Below, piece by piece: positions 46,399 to 57,107 of a DNA stretch of 64,000 nt; within the stretch, counting starts at the first letter, position 1; each line of letters starts with the position of its first letter. The notes below the pieces were generated by a model. That model was given only the letters and a program-made list of their open reading frames with translations, ran no database searches and was not told where the DNA came from. The DNA is from Aliivibrio fischeri. Lineage in GTDB: Bacteria; Pseudomonadota; Gammaproteobacteria; Enterobacterales; Vibrionaceae. Location: assembly GCA_038993745.2 (NCBI GenBank), contig CP160629.1, positions 1,612,001 to 1,676,000 on the forward strand, read 5' to 3'. Made by a program: the position numbers and the translations under genes.

Positions 46399-46447
46399 AT
46401 GGTATCCATTTGGCTACTATTGAATTATGGTAGCAATTGGCTACCAT
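46399..46447. promoter_or_regulatory. Two repeated operator-like palindromes between divergent RHH genes
   Basis: Two related inverted repeats, 28 bases apart: an imperfect one (46399-46420; ATGGTATC / GCTACTAT) and a cleaner one (46427-46447; arms ATGGTAGC / GCTACCAT around 5 bases). They sit in the 111-base gap between the two Arc-like genes, so they are good candidates for cooperative binding by one or both proteins and for autoregulation. Confidence 0.65.
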
Positions 46448-46478
46448 TGTCAAATTGTTCTATAAATTGGGTTAAATC

Positions 46479-46901
46479 ATGACGGCAAGACCACCACAGA
46501 TTAATGTTCGTGTCCCTACTGAACTTAAAGATCAAATTCATAAAGCTGCAGAACTTAATGGCCGCTCGGTTAACTCTGAGATTGTGAACCGCTTAGAGCA
46601 GAGTTTGATCCTGCATAGCGAGCCTGAAAGGTTAATTACTGCACAGCAAGCAAAGTTAATGGCTTTGCAGGCACAGCAGCATTTATTTGAAAATTTAAAA
46701 ATTCGTTCGTTTACCGCTATTAATGATGCAATAAAGCTTGGTAAACTAAACACTGTGATTGATATCTCATATCTTGAAATAGAAGATGAAACAGACCAAG
46801 CAGTCTATGCTTTAGTACAACCATTACGCCAATTGCTGATTGAGTTGGGCTATGTGGTTAGTGAATTAAATTCGGACAGTATTTTCGTTGAATTTAAGTG
46901 A
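46479..46901 (+). CDS. Arc-like ribbon-helix-helix protein with C-terminal extension
   Basis: 140 residues. The N-terminus PPQINVRVPTELKDQIHKAAELNGRSVNSEIVNRLEQSL is an Arc-type ribbon-helix-helix domain. About 90 further residues of helices (ITAQQAKLMALQAQQHLFEN, ELGYVVSELNSDSIFVEF) may oligomerise or bind an effector. It is divergent from the small RHH gene and shares the repeated operators. Confidence 0.82.
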   Translation: MTARPPQINVRVPTELKDQIHKAAELNGRSVNSEIVNRLEQSLILHSEPERLITAQQAKLMALQAQQHLFENLKIRSFTAINDAIKLGKLNTVIDISYLEIEDETDQAVYALVQPLRQLLIELGYVVSELNSDSIFVEFK

Positions 46902-47068
46902 TTTTTTGGACGCACTAAAAGTCAAAATTGGACACCGATTTGGACGAAAGTGTGAATATTAAGCGCTATTTATCTATATATGGCACGTTGAATAGATAGA
47001 CTTTTAATACTTTAACTCCTTGTTTAATTAGGCATATTATATGAATACGATACTTTTGGAATATAGCC

Positions 47069-48493
47069 ATGAATAGTAGTAATGACCCGTCCTTCTTCTT
47101 CTTTGATTATGAAACATGGGGAACTAGCCCTTCTCTTGATCGACCGTGCCAATTTGCTGGTGTCCGCACTGATGAAGATTTCAATATTATCGGTGAGCCT
47201 TTAGTTATTTACTGTCGTCCTCCGGTTGATTACCTTCCCTCACCTGAAGCGTGTTTGATTACGGGTATTACGCCACAAACAGCCGTTAATAAAGGGCTTT
47301 CTGAGCCAGAATTTATTGCCAAAATTCATCATGAATTATCACAGCCTAATACGTGTTCTTTAGGTTATAACAACATTCGTTTTGATGATGAGGTTTCTCG
47401 CTACACACTCTATCGTAACTTCTTTGAACCTTACGGTTGGAGCTGGCAAAACGGCAACTCTCGTTGGGATCTATTAGATGTAATGCGTGCGGTTTATGCA
47501 CTTCGCCCTGAAGGCATTAATTGGCCTAAAGATGAAGAAGGCAGACCAAGTTTTAAACTGGAAAACCTGTCTGTTGCTAATGGCATTGAACACGCCAATG
47601 CCCACGATGCAATGGCCGATGTTATCGCAACCATTGAGCTAGCTAAAAAAGTAAAACAAGCACAGCCAAAAATGTTTAACTATTTGCTTTCTATGCGTAA
47701 CAAGAAGAAAGCAGCGACATTAATCGACATAGTTGAAATGACACCACTTATGCATGTTTCAGGCATGTTTGGTGTAGATAGAGGTAACATCAGTTGGATT
47801 GTGCCTGTGGCTTGGCATCCAACTAATAACAATGCAGTTATTACCATTGATTTGGCTTTAGACCCAAGTGTTTTTCTTGAGTTGAATGTTGAAGAACTGC
47901 ATCAGCGTATGTATACCAAACGTTCTGATCTTGGCCCTGATGAGCTTCCTGTTCCTGTTAAATTAGTGCATTTAAATAAGTGCCCTGTTCTTGCGCCTGC
48001 AAAAACATTAACTGCTGAAAATGCCGCTAATTTGAATGTTGACCGCGAAGCGTGTTTACGTAATCTTAAAGTGATACGTGAAAACCCTGAGATCAGACAA
48101 AAACTGATCGAGCTGTACAGTATTGAGCCAAACTACGAAAAATCAACCAATGTGGATACGCTTCTTTATGATGGTTTCTTCTCTCATGCTGATAAAGCGA
48201 CCATTGATATTATTCGTCAATCAACGCCTGAACAGTTAATTGACTTTGAACCAAACGTGACAGACCCACGTATCAAACCACTGTTATTCCGATACCGTGC
48301 ACGTAACTTCCCGCACACATTAAACGAAGCTGAGCAATTAAGATGGCACGCTCACCTTCAAGACTATTTTCAAACTCACTTGCCAGATTATGAAGCGAGT
48401 TTTGAAAATCTATACCTTGAGTCCAAAGGTAATGACAAAAAAGTGGCTATTTTAAAAGCCGTGTATAACTACGTACAACAATTAATATCATGA
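47069..48493 (+). CDS. sbcB: Exodeoxyribonuclease I
   Basis: 474-residue 3'-to-5' single-strand DNA exonuclease. The DEDDh exonuclease motifs are visible: SFFFFDYETWG near the start (catalytic Asp and Glu), CSLGYNNIRFDDEV, and HANAHDAMADVIATIELA as ExoIII-like motif. Length matches E. coli SbcB (475). It acts in recombination and mismatch repair. It is the first clear core gene after the island and overlaps lrgA by 4 bases (ATGA). Confidence 0.97.
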   Translation: MNSSNDPSFFFFDYETWGTSPSLDRPCQFAGVRTDEDFNIIGEPLVIYCRPPVDYLPSPEACLITGITPQTAVNKGLSEPEFIAKIHHELSQPNTCSLGYNNIRFDDEVSRYTLYRNFFEPYGWSWQNGNSRWDLLDVMRAVYALRPEGINWPKDEEGRPSFKLENLSVANGIEHANAHDAMADVIATIELAKKVKQAQPKMFNYLLSMRNKKKAATLIDIVEMTPLMHVSGMFGVDRGNISWIVPVAWHPTNNNAVITIDLALDPSVFLELNVEELHQRMYTKRSDLGPDELPVPVKLVHLNKCPVLAPAKTLTAENAANLNVDREACLRNLKVIRENPEIRQKLIELYSIEPNYEKSTNVDTLLYDGFFSHADKATIDIIRQSTPEQLIDFEPNVTDPRIKPLLFRYRARNFPHTLNEAEQLRWHAHLQDYFQTHLPDYEASFENLYLESKGNDKKVAILKAVYNYVQQLIS

Positions 48494-48839
48494 TTAAATA
48501 TCTTTATTCTTTCGCTTGGATCTTCGCCTCGTTGTTTGCTGGTAACGGCATTCAATCTTGGCTGAACATATCTGTTCCGGGAAGCATTATTGGAATGCTT
48601 ATTTTATTCACCGCTATGGTTATCGGTATTTGCAAACCAGATTGGACAGCCACAGGTTGCCAATTTTTTATGCGCAATATGCTGATCTTGTTTATTCCTA
48701 TTTCGGTAGGTTTAATGACCCATTTTGATTTGCTACTTAACAATGCAATTCCAATTATTGTGAGTACGGCGGTGGTTCATTATTAGTATTGGTTTGCTTG
48801 GCACTCTTTATCGACAAAATTGATAGAGGTAATAGCTAA
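48490..48839 (+). pseudogene. LrgA/CidA-family membrane protein, frame broken
   Basis: The ORF (98 residues) has the four-helix holin-like pattern: FASLFAGNGIQSWLNISVPGSIIGMLILF, NMLILFIPISVGLMTHFDLLL. Near 48766-48776 one base is missing in the G/C repeat, so the usual ending is lost. With one extra base it reads GGSLLVLVCLALFIDKI and ends at TAA 48837-48839, overlapping the lrgB start. The joined protein is 116 residues, standard for LrgA. LrgAB-type pairs modulate murein hydrolase activity or pyruvate transport. Its start overlaps the sbcB stop. Confidence 0.8.
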
Positions 48840-49513
48840 TGTGGGTCATTCTTACGCTTATCGTTTTTTACTCTGCTCGTTGGTTTGCAAAACGTTTCCC
48901 TCACCCAGTGAATAACCCGTTATTACTGAGTGTGTGTATTGTTATTCCTATCTTGATGGTTCTGCATGTACCTTACGAAACCTATTATGCTGATAATGCT
49001 TTCCTAAGTTACTTGTTACAGCCTGCGGTGGTTGCTCTTGCTTATCCTTTGTATGAGCAATTACCTCATATTCGAGCGAACTGGAAAATCATCTTGCTTG
49101 CATGTAGCGTTGGTTCGTTGTTCTCAATGATCTCTGGTGCGTTCCTTGCGGTTTGGATGGGAGCCGATATGCAACTGGTTGCGAGTATTTTACCAAAATC
49201 AGTGACAACGCCAATTGCTATGGCTATTTCAAGTCAGCTTGAAGGTGAAGCGGCAATCGCAGCAATCTTAGTACTTCTGGCTGGTTTGATGGGGGCTATT
49301 TTTGCTTACCCAATTTATAACATGTTGGGTATTAAAAGCTCACTTGCTCGCGGTCTAACAATGGGTAATGTTTCTCACGCATTGGGTACAGCTCAAGCTG
49401 CTGAAGAGAATCCACAAGATGCAGCTTTCAGTTCACTAGCCCTAGTTATTTGTGGGATCATCACTTCTCTCGTTGCACCGATTATCTACTCCTTCATGGT
49501 AATGATGAAATAA
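48839..49513 (+). CDS. lrgB: LrgB/CidB-family (YohK-like) membrane protein
   Basis: 224 residues with about six membrane helices and the family's conserved tail: LPKSVTTPIAMAISSQLEGEAAIAA, LARGLTMGNVSHALGTAQAAEENPQDAAFSSLALV. Its ATG overlaps the restored lrgA stop (TAATG), confirming the lrgAB pair. It likely forms a membrane complex with LrgA. A long stem-loop follows before cdd. Confidence 0.9.
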   Translation: MWVILTLIVFYSARWFAKRFPHPVNNPLLLSVCIVIPILMVLHVPYETYYADNAFLSYLLQPAVVALAYPLYEQLPHIRANWKIILLACSVGSLFSMISGAFLAVWMGADMQLVASILPKSVTTPIAMAISSQLEGEAAIAAILVLLAGLMGAIFAYPIYNMLGIKSSLARGLTMGNVSHALGTAQAAEENPQDAAFSSLALVICGIITSLVAPIIYSFMVMMK

Positions 49514-49551
49514 TCGCGCTCAAAACAGCACCAATATGCTGTGACTTCTCT

Positions 49552-49588
49552 CTCATTGATGTAATTTATGTAACTTTACATCAATGAG
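49552..49588. terminator. Strong stem-loop between lrgB and cdd
   Basis: Perfect 13-bp stem (CTCATTGATGTAA 49552-49564 / TTACATCAATGAG 49576-49588) with an 11-nt loop. Only TGTGATTTTGATC follows, which has a CRP-like half-site for cdd. Probably ends lrgAB while cdd starts from its own promoter. Confidence 0.55.
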
Positions 49589-49664
49589 TGTGATTTTGAT
49601 CTATGTTTCCAGCTCAATTGTCACTAAAATGATCCTATAAGAACTTAAAAGGATCACCCTACTA

Positions 49665-50558
49665 ATGACAAGACTACAACAACGCTTAGAAGAAGCCCTA
49701 GCTAACTTACCTGAAGCCCTGCGTACTTCATTAACACCAATAATTAATACTGAATTTAAAGGTGTAATTAGCAAGGAACAATTTCAATCACTACAAGCTG
49801 ACAGCCAGCTAAGCGATAAAGAATTACGCTTAGCATTATTACCTCTTGCTGCTGCTTTCTCTGTTGCTCCTATTTCCAATTTTTATGTCGGTGCGATTGC
49901 TCGTGGTTTGACTGGTAACCTTTATTTTGGCGCAAACATGGAATACAACGATGTTCAACTTGGTCAAACTATTCACGCTGAACAGTCGGCAATTAGCCAC
50001 GCGTGGATCCAAGGTGAAACGGGTATTTCTGACATCACAATTAACTTCAGTCCTTGTGGTCACTGTCGTCAATTTATGAATGAGCTAACAACCGCTGATT
50101 CTTTAATGGTTCAACTTCCTGAGCGTAATGAAAAATCTCTGCAAGAATACTTACCTGAGTCTTTTGGTCCTAAAGATTTAGGCATTGAAGGCGGATTACT
50201 TGCTCCTCTTTCGCACAACTTAGCGTTAGAAACTGAGTCTCCACTATTACGTAAAGCATTAGAAGCGGCAAACCGCAGTCATGCGCCTTACTCACATAAC
50301 TTAAGTGGTATTGCGCTTGAGATGGAAAGTGGTGAAGTGTATTACGGCATGTATGCTGAAAATGCGGCATTTAACCCAAGCTTACCACCACTACAAGTGG
50401 CGCTGGTTCATGCAAATATGTCTCGTGAAGACATCTTAACGGTTAAATCAGCTGCGCTAGTTGAAGATCACAAAGGCGCTATTAGTCACCTTGCGATTAC
50501 ACAAAGTACATTAGAAGCACTCAATCCAGATGTAACTTTAGAGTACGCTTCTTTATAA
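49665..50558 (+). CDS. cdd: Cytidine deaminase
   Basis: 297 residues; hydrolyses cytidine and deoxycytidine to uridine in pyrimidine salvage. The catalytic zinc motifs are present: [14 protein letters not shown] (HAE) and [10 protein letters not shown] (PCGHC). The second half is the degenerate domain typical of the long E. coli-type enzyme. RBS AAAGGATCACC precedes ATG. A terminator follows. Confidence 0.96.
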   Translation: MTRLQQRLEEALANLPEALRTSLTPIINTEFKGVISKEQFQSLQADSQLSDKELRLALLPLAAAFSVAPISNFYVGAIARGLTGNLYFGANMEYNDVQLGQTIHAEQSAISHAWIQGETGISDITINFSPCGHCRQFMNELTTADSLMVQLPERNEKSLQEYLPESFGPKDLGIEGGLLAPLSHNLALETESPLLRKALEAANRSHAPYSHNLSGIALEMESGEVYYGMYAENAAFNPSLPPLQVALVHANMSREDILTVKSAALVEDHKGAISHLAITQSTLEALNPDVTLEYASL

Positions 50559-50590
50559 GAAGTAGAAATTATTCTATAAATAGATGACTT

Positions 50591-50624
50591 AAAAGGAGGC
50601 TTTGTTGGCCTCCTTTTTATTTGA
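50591..50624 (+). terminator. Terminator after cdd
   Basis: 10-bp stem AAAAGGAGGC (50591-50600) / GCCTCCTTTT (50608-50617) with a 7-nt loop and poly-T. Confidence 0.93.
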
Positions 50625-50640
50625 TTAACATCTTTAATGT

Positions 50641-51804
50641 CTATTGATTACCCTGCCAACGAATAGCCACATCAATCAATTGTCTATCCATTCCTTTTTG
50701 CCCAACTAATGAAATACCCCATGGAGAATCATTCACAGTAAACCAAGGTAAATGCAGCTGAGGTAAATCCGCCAAGCTTGCCAACGAGGTGTATTTTAAG
50801 ATTTGAGCATTCAATTTATATAACTGCTCATCCGTTGCCGTGATTGGTGGTGCAATATTGGCTGTTGTTGGCATAAGTAACAGTGTTTTTTCATCTAAGA
50901 TGGATTCTAAAACAGAGATCACTAACTCTCTCTGCTCTAAAGCGATCCTTTCATCTTTATATTTTAAAGACGCAAGCCACTTCATCTGCATCTTTATTTC
51001 ATTACCTACTGCCGCTTTGTTCTTTTCATACCACAGTTCTAAATTACGCAAACCTCGCGTTGCTGAAAGCACTTTGAAGCTCTCTGCCGCCTTAGTGGTA
51101 ATAATTTTACTGATCGATTTGCTGCGTATCACTTCATAAGGAGAAGATTTAATTAATGTCTCTAATTTTGTTTTGGCTTCTTCTGGAATATCCGCAAATA
51201 AACTATCAAGGACGACAATACGTTCCACCGTCACTAATGGAGACATAGGGGTAAGCACGGTTGCCACTTTTCGTATATCCGATAAATTTTTTGCTACCCA
51301 GCCCAATGAAGTATCTTCTTTTGCAATACAATCGATACCTTGCATGTTTACCGCGCTGACTGATGCTTTAAATCCATATAAACCAGCATATAAAGCAGGA
51401 ACACGAATACCACCACCAAAATCAATGCCTAAACCAATATCTGCATCGCCATTAACCACTGCTGCTACTGCACCACTCGATGAGCCGCCAATAAAGCGCC
51501 CTTCGCTGTTTTTATTTGGTATTGATGCATAGTGTGGATTGTGTCCATGTAAACCAAACCCAAATTCGTCCATTTGAGTTTTACCGACAAATATAGCGCC
51601 TTTTTTTAATATAAGATCAACGGCAGGAGCGTTCTCTTTCGCTTTTTTTTGCTCTAATAACCACGTTGGATTACCTTGGCCATTTGGCGTATTTTTTATA
51701 TCAATGCAATCACTTACGACAAATTTTTTATTTTCTAAAAGGCCATAAAACGCCCATTGTTGTGACTCAACTTCATGAGAGACATACATGGTTTGCTCAT
51801 CCAT
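50641..51804 (-). CDS. Amidase-signature-family protein, probably inactive
   Basis: 387 residues of the amidase signature fold. The catalytic lysine sits in FVGKTQMDEFGF (Lys 75), the glycine/serine loop is GGSSSGAVAAVV (106-117), and the third motif reads GIDFGGGIRVPALYAGLYGFKAS. In active members that motif is DTGGSIR; the nucleophile serine is replaced by glycine (residue 132, codon GGT). The enzyme may therefore be a pseudoenzyme or work differently. The C-terminal half is shorter than in GatA. Single gene, minus strand. Confidence 0.82.
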   Translation of the reverse strand: MDEQTMYVSHEVESQQWAFYGLLENKKFVVSDCIDIKNTPNGQGNPTWLLEQKKAKENAPAVDLILKKGAIFVGKTQMDEFGFGLHGHNPHYASIPNKNSEGRFIGGSSSGAVAAVVNGDADIGLGIDFGGGIRVPALYAGLYGFKASVSAVNMQGIDCIAKEDTSLGWVAKNLSDIRKVATVLTPMSPLVTVERIVVLDSLFADIPEEAKTKLETLIKSSPYEVIRSKSISKIITTKAAESFKVLSATRGLRNLELWYEKNKAAVGNEIKMQMKWLASLKYKDERIALEQRELVISVLESILDEKTLLLMPTTANIAPPITATDEQLYKLNAQILKYTSLASLADLPQLHLPWFTVNDSPWGISLVGQKGMDRQLIDVAIRWQGNQ

Positions 51805-51948
51805 AATTCAGCGTACTGTTTAATTTCAAAAATGCAGCATACCAGTCACATAAATGAATACAATTTTACTCATTCTCATTATCAAGAAATTCATCAATAA
51901 CGTGATCTGGCTTCCACCTTTAATTCCCTAGTATTTATAATGAATAAA

Positions 51949-51964
51949 TAGCAAACGTTTGCGT
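51949..51964 (+). promoter_or_regulatory. PurR operator ahead of purT
   Basis: TAGCAAACGTTTGCGT matches the PurR consensus ACGCAAACGTTTGCGT in 14 of 16 positions. It lies 57 bases upstream of the purT ATG, as expected for purine-repressed control. Confidence 0.88.
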
Positions 51965-52020
51965 ATTTGATTAATTTTAGTATGATAGCGCCATCTTTCT
52001 TTATTACATGAGAATTTCAT

Positions 52021-53196
52021 ATGTTTGGTACAGCTCTGTCTTCTTCTGCAACAAAAGTATTATTACTTGGTTCTGGTGAACTAGGTAAAGAAGTGGCTAT
52101 TGAATGTCAGCGTCTTGGTTTTGAAGTGATTGCGGTTGATCGCTACCTTAATGCTCCTGCAATGCAAGTTGCTCACCGCAGCTACGCAATTGATATGCTT
52201 GATGCCAAAGCCTTAGAAGAAGTCATTAATAAAGAACAGCCTGATTTTGTAGTCCCCGAGATTGAAGCGATTGCAACGGATAAGTTAGTTGAATTAGAGA
52301 AACAAGGCCTTAATGTTGTTCCAACAGCTAACGCAACAAAATTAACCATGAACCGTGAAGGTATTCGCCGTTTAGCCGCTGAAGAATTACAACTGCCGAC
52401 GTCTCCTTATCGCTTTGTTGATAGCTATGAAGAACTTATTGAAGCGGTGAAATTTGTCGGTATGCCTTGCGTTATTAAACCGGTAATGAGCTCTTCTGGT
52501 AAAGGTCAAAGCGTTATCAAAACAGAAGCAGACATTCGTACTTCTTGGGATTATGCGCAAGATGGTGGGCGCTCTGGTGCTGGACGTGTCATTGTTGAAG
52601 GGTTTGTGGATTTTGATTATGAAATTTCATTATTAACCGTTCGTGCTATTGATGGTGTTCATTTCTGTGCGCCAATTGGTCATCGTCAAGAAGATGGTGA
52701 CTACCGTGAATCATGGCAGCCACAAGTGATGACTGAAGCTGCATTAAAACAAGCACAAAATGCGGCAAAGAAAGTGGTAAACGCGCTTGGTGGTTATGGC
52801 TTATTTGGTGTAGAGCTTTTCATTAAAGGCGATAGCATTTACTTCAATGAAGTTTCCCCTCGCCCACACGACACAGGTCTTGTGACACTTATTTCACAAG
52901 AAATGTCTGAATTTGCCCTTCATGTTCGTGCATTTACTGGAATGCCAATTAATCAAATTACACAATACGGTCCTTCGGCATCGTCAGTAATTTTAGGTCA
53001 AGGCACTTCGACCAATATTCGTTTTGATGGCTTAACCGAAGCGCTTTCGCAGCCTCAAACTCAAATCAAATTATTTGGTAAACCAGAGATTGATGGACGT
53101 CGACGTTTAGGTGTTGCGATTACACGTCGTGATAATTTAGAAACCGCTATTGAGGATGCAGTAACGGCTTCAAATAAAGTTCAAGTGATCTATTAA
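52021..53196 (+). CDS. purT: Formate-dependent phosphoribosylglycinamide formyltransferase
   Basis: 391-residue ATP-grasp enzyme that makes formyl-GAR from GAR, formate and ATP in purine synthesis. Typical segments: [75 protein letters not shown], and [14 protein letters not shown]. Length matches E. coli PurT (392). A PurR box lies upstream and a terminator downstream. Confidence 0.97.
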   Translation: MFGTALSSSATKVLLLGSGELGKEVAIECQRLGFEVIAVDRYLNAPAMQVAHRSYAIDMLDAKALEEVINKEQPDFVVPEIEAIATDKLVELEKQGLNVVPTANATKLTMNREGIRRLAAEELQLPTSPYRFVDSYEELIEAVKFVGMPCVIKPVMSSSGKGQSVIKTEADIRTSWDYAQDGGRSGAGRVIVEGFVDFDYEISLLTVRAIDGVHFCAPIGHRQEDGDYRESWQPQVMTEAALKQAQNAAKKVVNALGGYGLFGVELFIKGDSIYFNEVSPRPHDTGLVTLISQEMSEFALHVRAFTGMPINQITQYGPSASSVILGQGTSTNIRFDGLTEALSQPQTQIKLFGKPEIDGRRRLGVAITRRDNLETAIEDAVTASNKVQVIY

Positions 53197-53213
53197 GTTA
53201 CAAATATGTATAG

Positions 53214-53251
53214 CAGAATGGTTTCAAATACCGTTCTGTTGTACTTTTTTA
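53214..53251 (+). terminator. Terminator after purT
   Basis: 9-bp stem CAGAATGGT (53214-53222) / ACCGTTCTG (53230-53238) with one G-U pair, 7-nt loop, then TTGTACTTTTTT. Confidence 0.8.
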
Positions 53252-53384
53252 ACCTTCTTATTCTTTTTTTACTGCTAAATCCATTTAATTTGCTTTTTTC
53301 GTTACCTAACCGTTGCAAACTTACAGGATTAACAGGTATAAATAAGCTAACTCTTTTATTTTACTTACACCATGGATGATGACT

Positions 53385-54575
53385 ATGTTTGAAAAAATCG
53401 CTGCCGCTCCTGCTGACCCTATTCTTGGCTTAACAGATGAATTTAAAAATGACCCTCGTGCTGAAAAAATCAACCTTGGTGTTGGTATTTACAAAAACGA
53501 AGCGGGTCAAACTCCAGTTTTAACCACAGTTAAAAAAGCAGAAGCAGTATTGCTTGATACAGAAAAAACAAAGTCATACCTAACCATTCAAGGTACCGCA
53601 GAATACGGCCTTGCAGTACAAAAGCTACTGTTTGGCGCTGATGCACAAGTAATCACTGAAAAACGCGCACAAACAGCTCAAGCTCCAGGTGGTACTGGTG
53701 CGCTACGTGTAGCTGGTGAATTCATCAAACGTCAACTTGGCGATGTAAAAATTTGGATCAGTAACCCTACATGGGCAAACCACATTGGTGTATTTACTGC
53801 TGCTGGTATTGAAACAGCGCAATACACTTACTACAACGCAGAAACGAAATCTAAAGACTTCGCTGCAATGCTAACGGATTTACAACAAGCGGAAGCTGGT
53901 GATGTGGTTCTTCTACACGGTTGTTGTCATAACCCTACTGGTATCGATCCAACGGCTGATGAGTGGGAAGAGCTAGCTAAACTGTGTGCAAATAAAGGTC
54001 TACTGCCATTATTTGACTTTGCATACCAAGGTTTTGCAAAAGGTGTTGAAGAAGATGCGGCTGGTTTACGTACTTTTGCTCAATACTGCCCAGAGCTACT
54101 TGTAGCAAGTTCATTCTCTAAGAACTTTGGTTTGTATAACGAACGTGTTGGTGCATTTACTCTTGTTGCTAAAGACGCAACGGTTGCTGCGGATGCATTC
54201 TCTCAAGTTAAAGCTATCATCCGTTCTATCTACTCTAACCCACCTGCTCACGGTGCTGCTGTTGTTACGCATATTCTTAATGATGATGCGCTACGTGCAG
54301 AATGGGAACAAGAAGTCGCTGAAATGCGTGACCGTATTCAAGAGATGCGTACTTTGTTTGTTACAACACTAAAAGAGCAAGGTGTGGATGCAGACTTTAG
54401 CTTTATTGAACGTCAAAACGGTATGTTCTCTTTCTCTGGTCTTTCTAAAGAGCAAGTAAACCGCCTGAAAGAAGAATTCGCAATTTACATCGTTGGTTCT
54501 GGCCGTATCAGTGTTGCTGGTATGACAAAAGACAATATGCTTCCTCTATGTAAAGGTATTGCTGCGGTTCTTTAA
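53385..54575 (+). CDS. aspC: Aspartate aminotransferase
   Basis: 396-residue class I PLP aminotransferase that interconverts aspartate/2-oxoglutarate and oxaloacetate/glutamate. The PLP lysine lies in [15 protein letters not shown]; other marks are [22 protein letters not shown] and the C-terminal [10 protein letters not shown] chose ATG 53385 ([16 protein letters not shown]), which matches E. coli AspC, over the tandem ATG codons at 53376 and 53379. TyrB is the closest alternative; sequence start favours AspC. Confidence 0.93.
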   Translation: MFEKIAAAPADPILGLTDEFKNDPRAEKINLGVGIYKNEAGQTPVLTTVKKAEAVLLDTEKTKSYLTIQGTAEYGLAVQKLLFGADAQVITEKRAQTAQAPGGTGALRVAGEFIKRQLGDVKIWISNPTWANHIGVFTAAGIETAQYTYYNAETKSKDFAAMLTDLQQAEAGDVVLLHGCCHNPTGIDPTADEWEELAKLCANKGLLPLFDFAYQGFAKGVEEDAAGLRTFAQYCPELLVASSFSKNFGLYNERVGAFTLVAKDATVAADAFSQVKAIIRSIYSNPPAHGAAVVTHILNDDALRAEWEQEVAEMRDRIQEMRTLFVTTLKEQGVDADFSFIERQNGMFSFSGLSKEQVNRLKEEFAIYIVGSGRISVAGMTKDNMLPLCKGIAAVL

Positions 54576-54601
54576 GAATCAGAAGTAATTGTAAGACATA
54601 G

Positions 54602-54634
54602 AAAAGGCGCTTTAATTAGCGCCTTTTTTTATGC
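54602..54634. terminator. Bidirectional terminator after aspC
   Basis: 9-bp stem AAAAGGCGC (54602-54610) / GCGCCTTTT (54619-54627) with an 8-nt loop and seven T residues, between convergent genes. Confidence 0.93.
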
Positions 54635-54639
54635 CAGTT

Positions 54640-55833
54640 TTACACTTTCTTAGCCTGAATCACAATATTTCTTGGGGTATCTTCTTTTAAACAAAACTCT
54701 CCGATACGAACCTTATAGCCTGCCTCTTCTAATAATAAGACACGATCCAAACATAGCCACACTTCCAATGGACGTTTAAATACTTGCTGCACTAAATCGC
54801 ACTTTTCCATCACTACAAAAGCTTCTTTCCCTTTGTTTAACCAGTGAGAGAAATCAACGTCATCTGGTAATTGCAGCTTTTTATGCTCACTAGCCCATCG
54901 ACAAAAAGCGTCAAAGCCATCACTTAATAAGGATTTTTTAATGCTTGGTACAGGGACATAATTATCATTGCCAGTAACAAACTGCTGCAAGGCATTAAAC
55001 CCTAATCGATATTGCATTTCCTGCTCTCGATGATGCTGTGTGCGCTTCCCTGCGGTTACTGTCTCTTGCAGTGGCAATCGTAAATCTTCTTTAGATAAAC
55101 GGATCTGCGCTTGTTTTGATAATGCAGACACTCCTTCATAAACCGATGACTGAGTTAAATGAAAACAGCAAGGAGATAAAGTAACAGCATCTATCGACTT
55201 ATCTATGCCCTTTTGAATTAAACTTACGTGAAGATCACCACACGCATGCAACGCTATCGCATGTTGGTTAGGTTTAATCAGTTCAGATGCACTTATTGCC
55301 AACGCATCACCTTGAATAAACGTCATGTTTAATTGGTGTTTATCTGCGTATTCTTGACCGCGATGACATAAAGTATCTTGCCACTCTAATGTGGTGACAG
55401 GTTTACCCGATGCCACATTAAGGACTCGACCTAAATATCCTTTACCACCACACCACTCTAGCCATTGACCTTTAGGTTGTGAGTATTGAATACCTAACGC
55501 ACTTAGGCTGGTAATTTGTTGCCACTTACGGCCGTTAATTCCTGAATCCAATCCCTTTGGCATCACTAGCGGAGCTGCTTGCAGTTGCTCAAGCTGGCTT
55601 AATGCATAAAGGTCATTAACTTCTGGAATAAAAACGGACAATGCTTGCGTTAGTTTTTCAGGGACTCGCTTTAATTCCTGCACTTCAGCCAGAGTTAATC
55701 CATCAAGCCAGTGGCTTAAATTTTCATGCGTGGTGCGCCATGGATAATCTGAACTATGAAAAGCAGAAAATTGCCAAAAAAAGACCGTCTGCGATAACAA
55801 ACGGTCTATATTTAAAAACGGCTGAGAATGCAT
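54640..55833 (-). CDS. SAM-dependent methyltransferase-like protein
   Basis: 397 residues. The Rossmann-type methyltransferase core begins at GQWLEWCGGKGYLGRVL (SAM-binding loop, about 142-158). TTLEWQDTLCHRGQEYA follows, then the family-specific IALHACGDLHVSLIQKGI and VTLSPCCFHL, which resemble the methyltransferase-25/GSTCD group. N- and C-terminal extensions are helical. The substrate is unknown. It lies 32 bases downstream of cysB on the same strand, so they may be cotranscribed. Confidence 0.82.
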   Translation of the reverse strand: MHSQPFLNIDRLLSQTVFFWQFSAFHSSDYPWRTTHENLSHWLDGLTLAEVQELKRVPEKLTQALSVFIPEVNDLYALSQLEQLQAAPLVMPKGLDSGINGRKWQQITSLSALGIQYSQPKGQWLEWCGGKGYLGRVLNVASGKPVTTLEWQDTLCHRGQEYADKHQLNMTFIQGDALAISASELIKPNQHAIALHACGDLHVSLIQKGIDKSIDAVTLSPCCFHLTQSSVYEGVSALSKQAQIRLSKEDLRLPLQETVTAGKRTQHHREQEMQYRLGFNALQQFVTGNDNYVPVPSIKKSLLSDGFDAFCRWASEHKKLQLPDDVDFSHWLNKGKEAFVVMEKCDLVQQVFKRPLEVWLCLDRVLLLEEAGYKVRIGEFCLKEDTPRNIVIQAKKV

Positions 55834-55865
55834 TATATGCCCCTGAAAATAATATCAGGGCGATC

Positions 55866-56861
<996 letters not shown>

Positions 56862-57107
56862 TTACATTAAATTCTACTTATACGATACAGTTATATACCT
56901 ATTCCTACCTATTTTCAAAGTGTTATGTTTATTAATTATGTTTCGAACATATTACAGGCAAAAACATTAAAGAAATGTGAACAAGTGTCGATATATCTTA
57001 ATGACAACCCGTATATAACTCCCCTATACGCTAAAAAAGCTTTTGGAGTTAATCACCTGCTATTCATTTAGTTTACAAGGTGTTACACTGGAAAATATTA
57101 CTACTGG

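Noticed and set aside
45042..47068. tRNA-borne attachment site for the integrase
   Set aside because: No tRNA gene or clear direct repeat was found near either side of the integrase.
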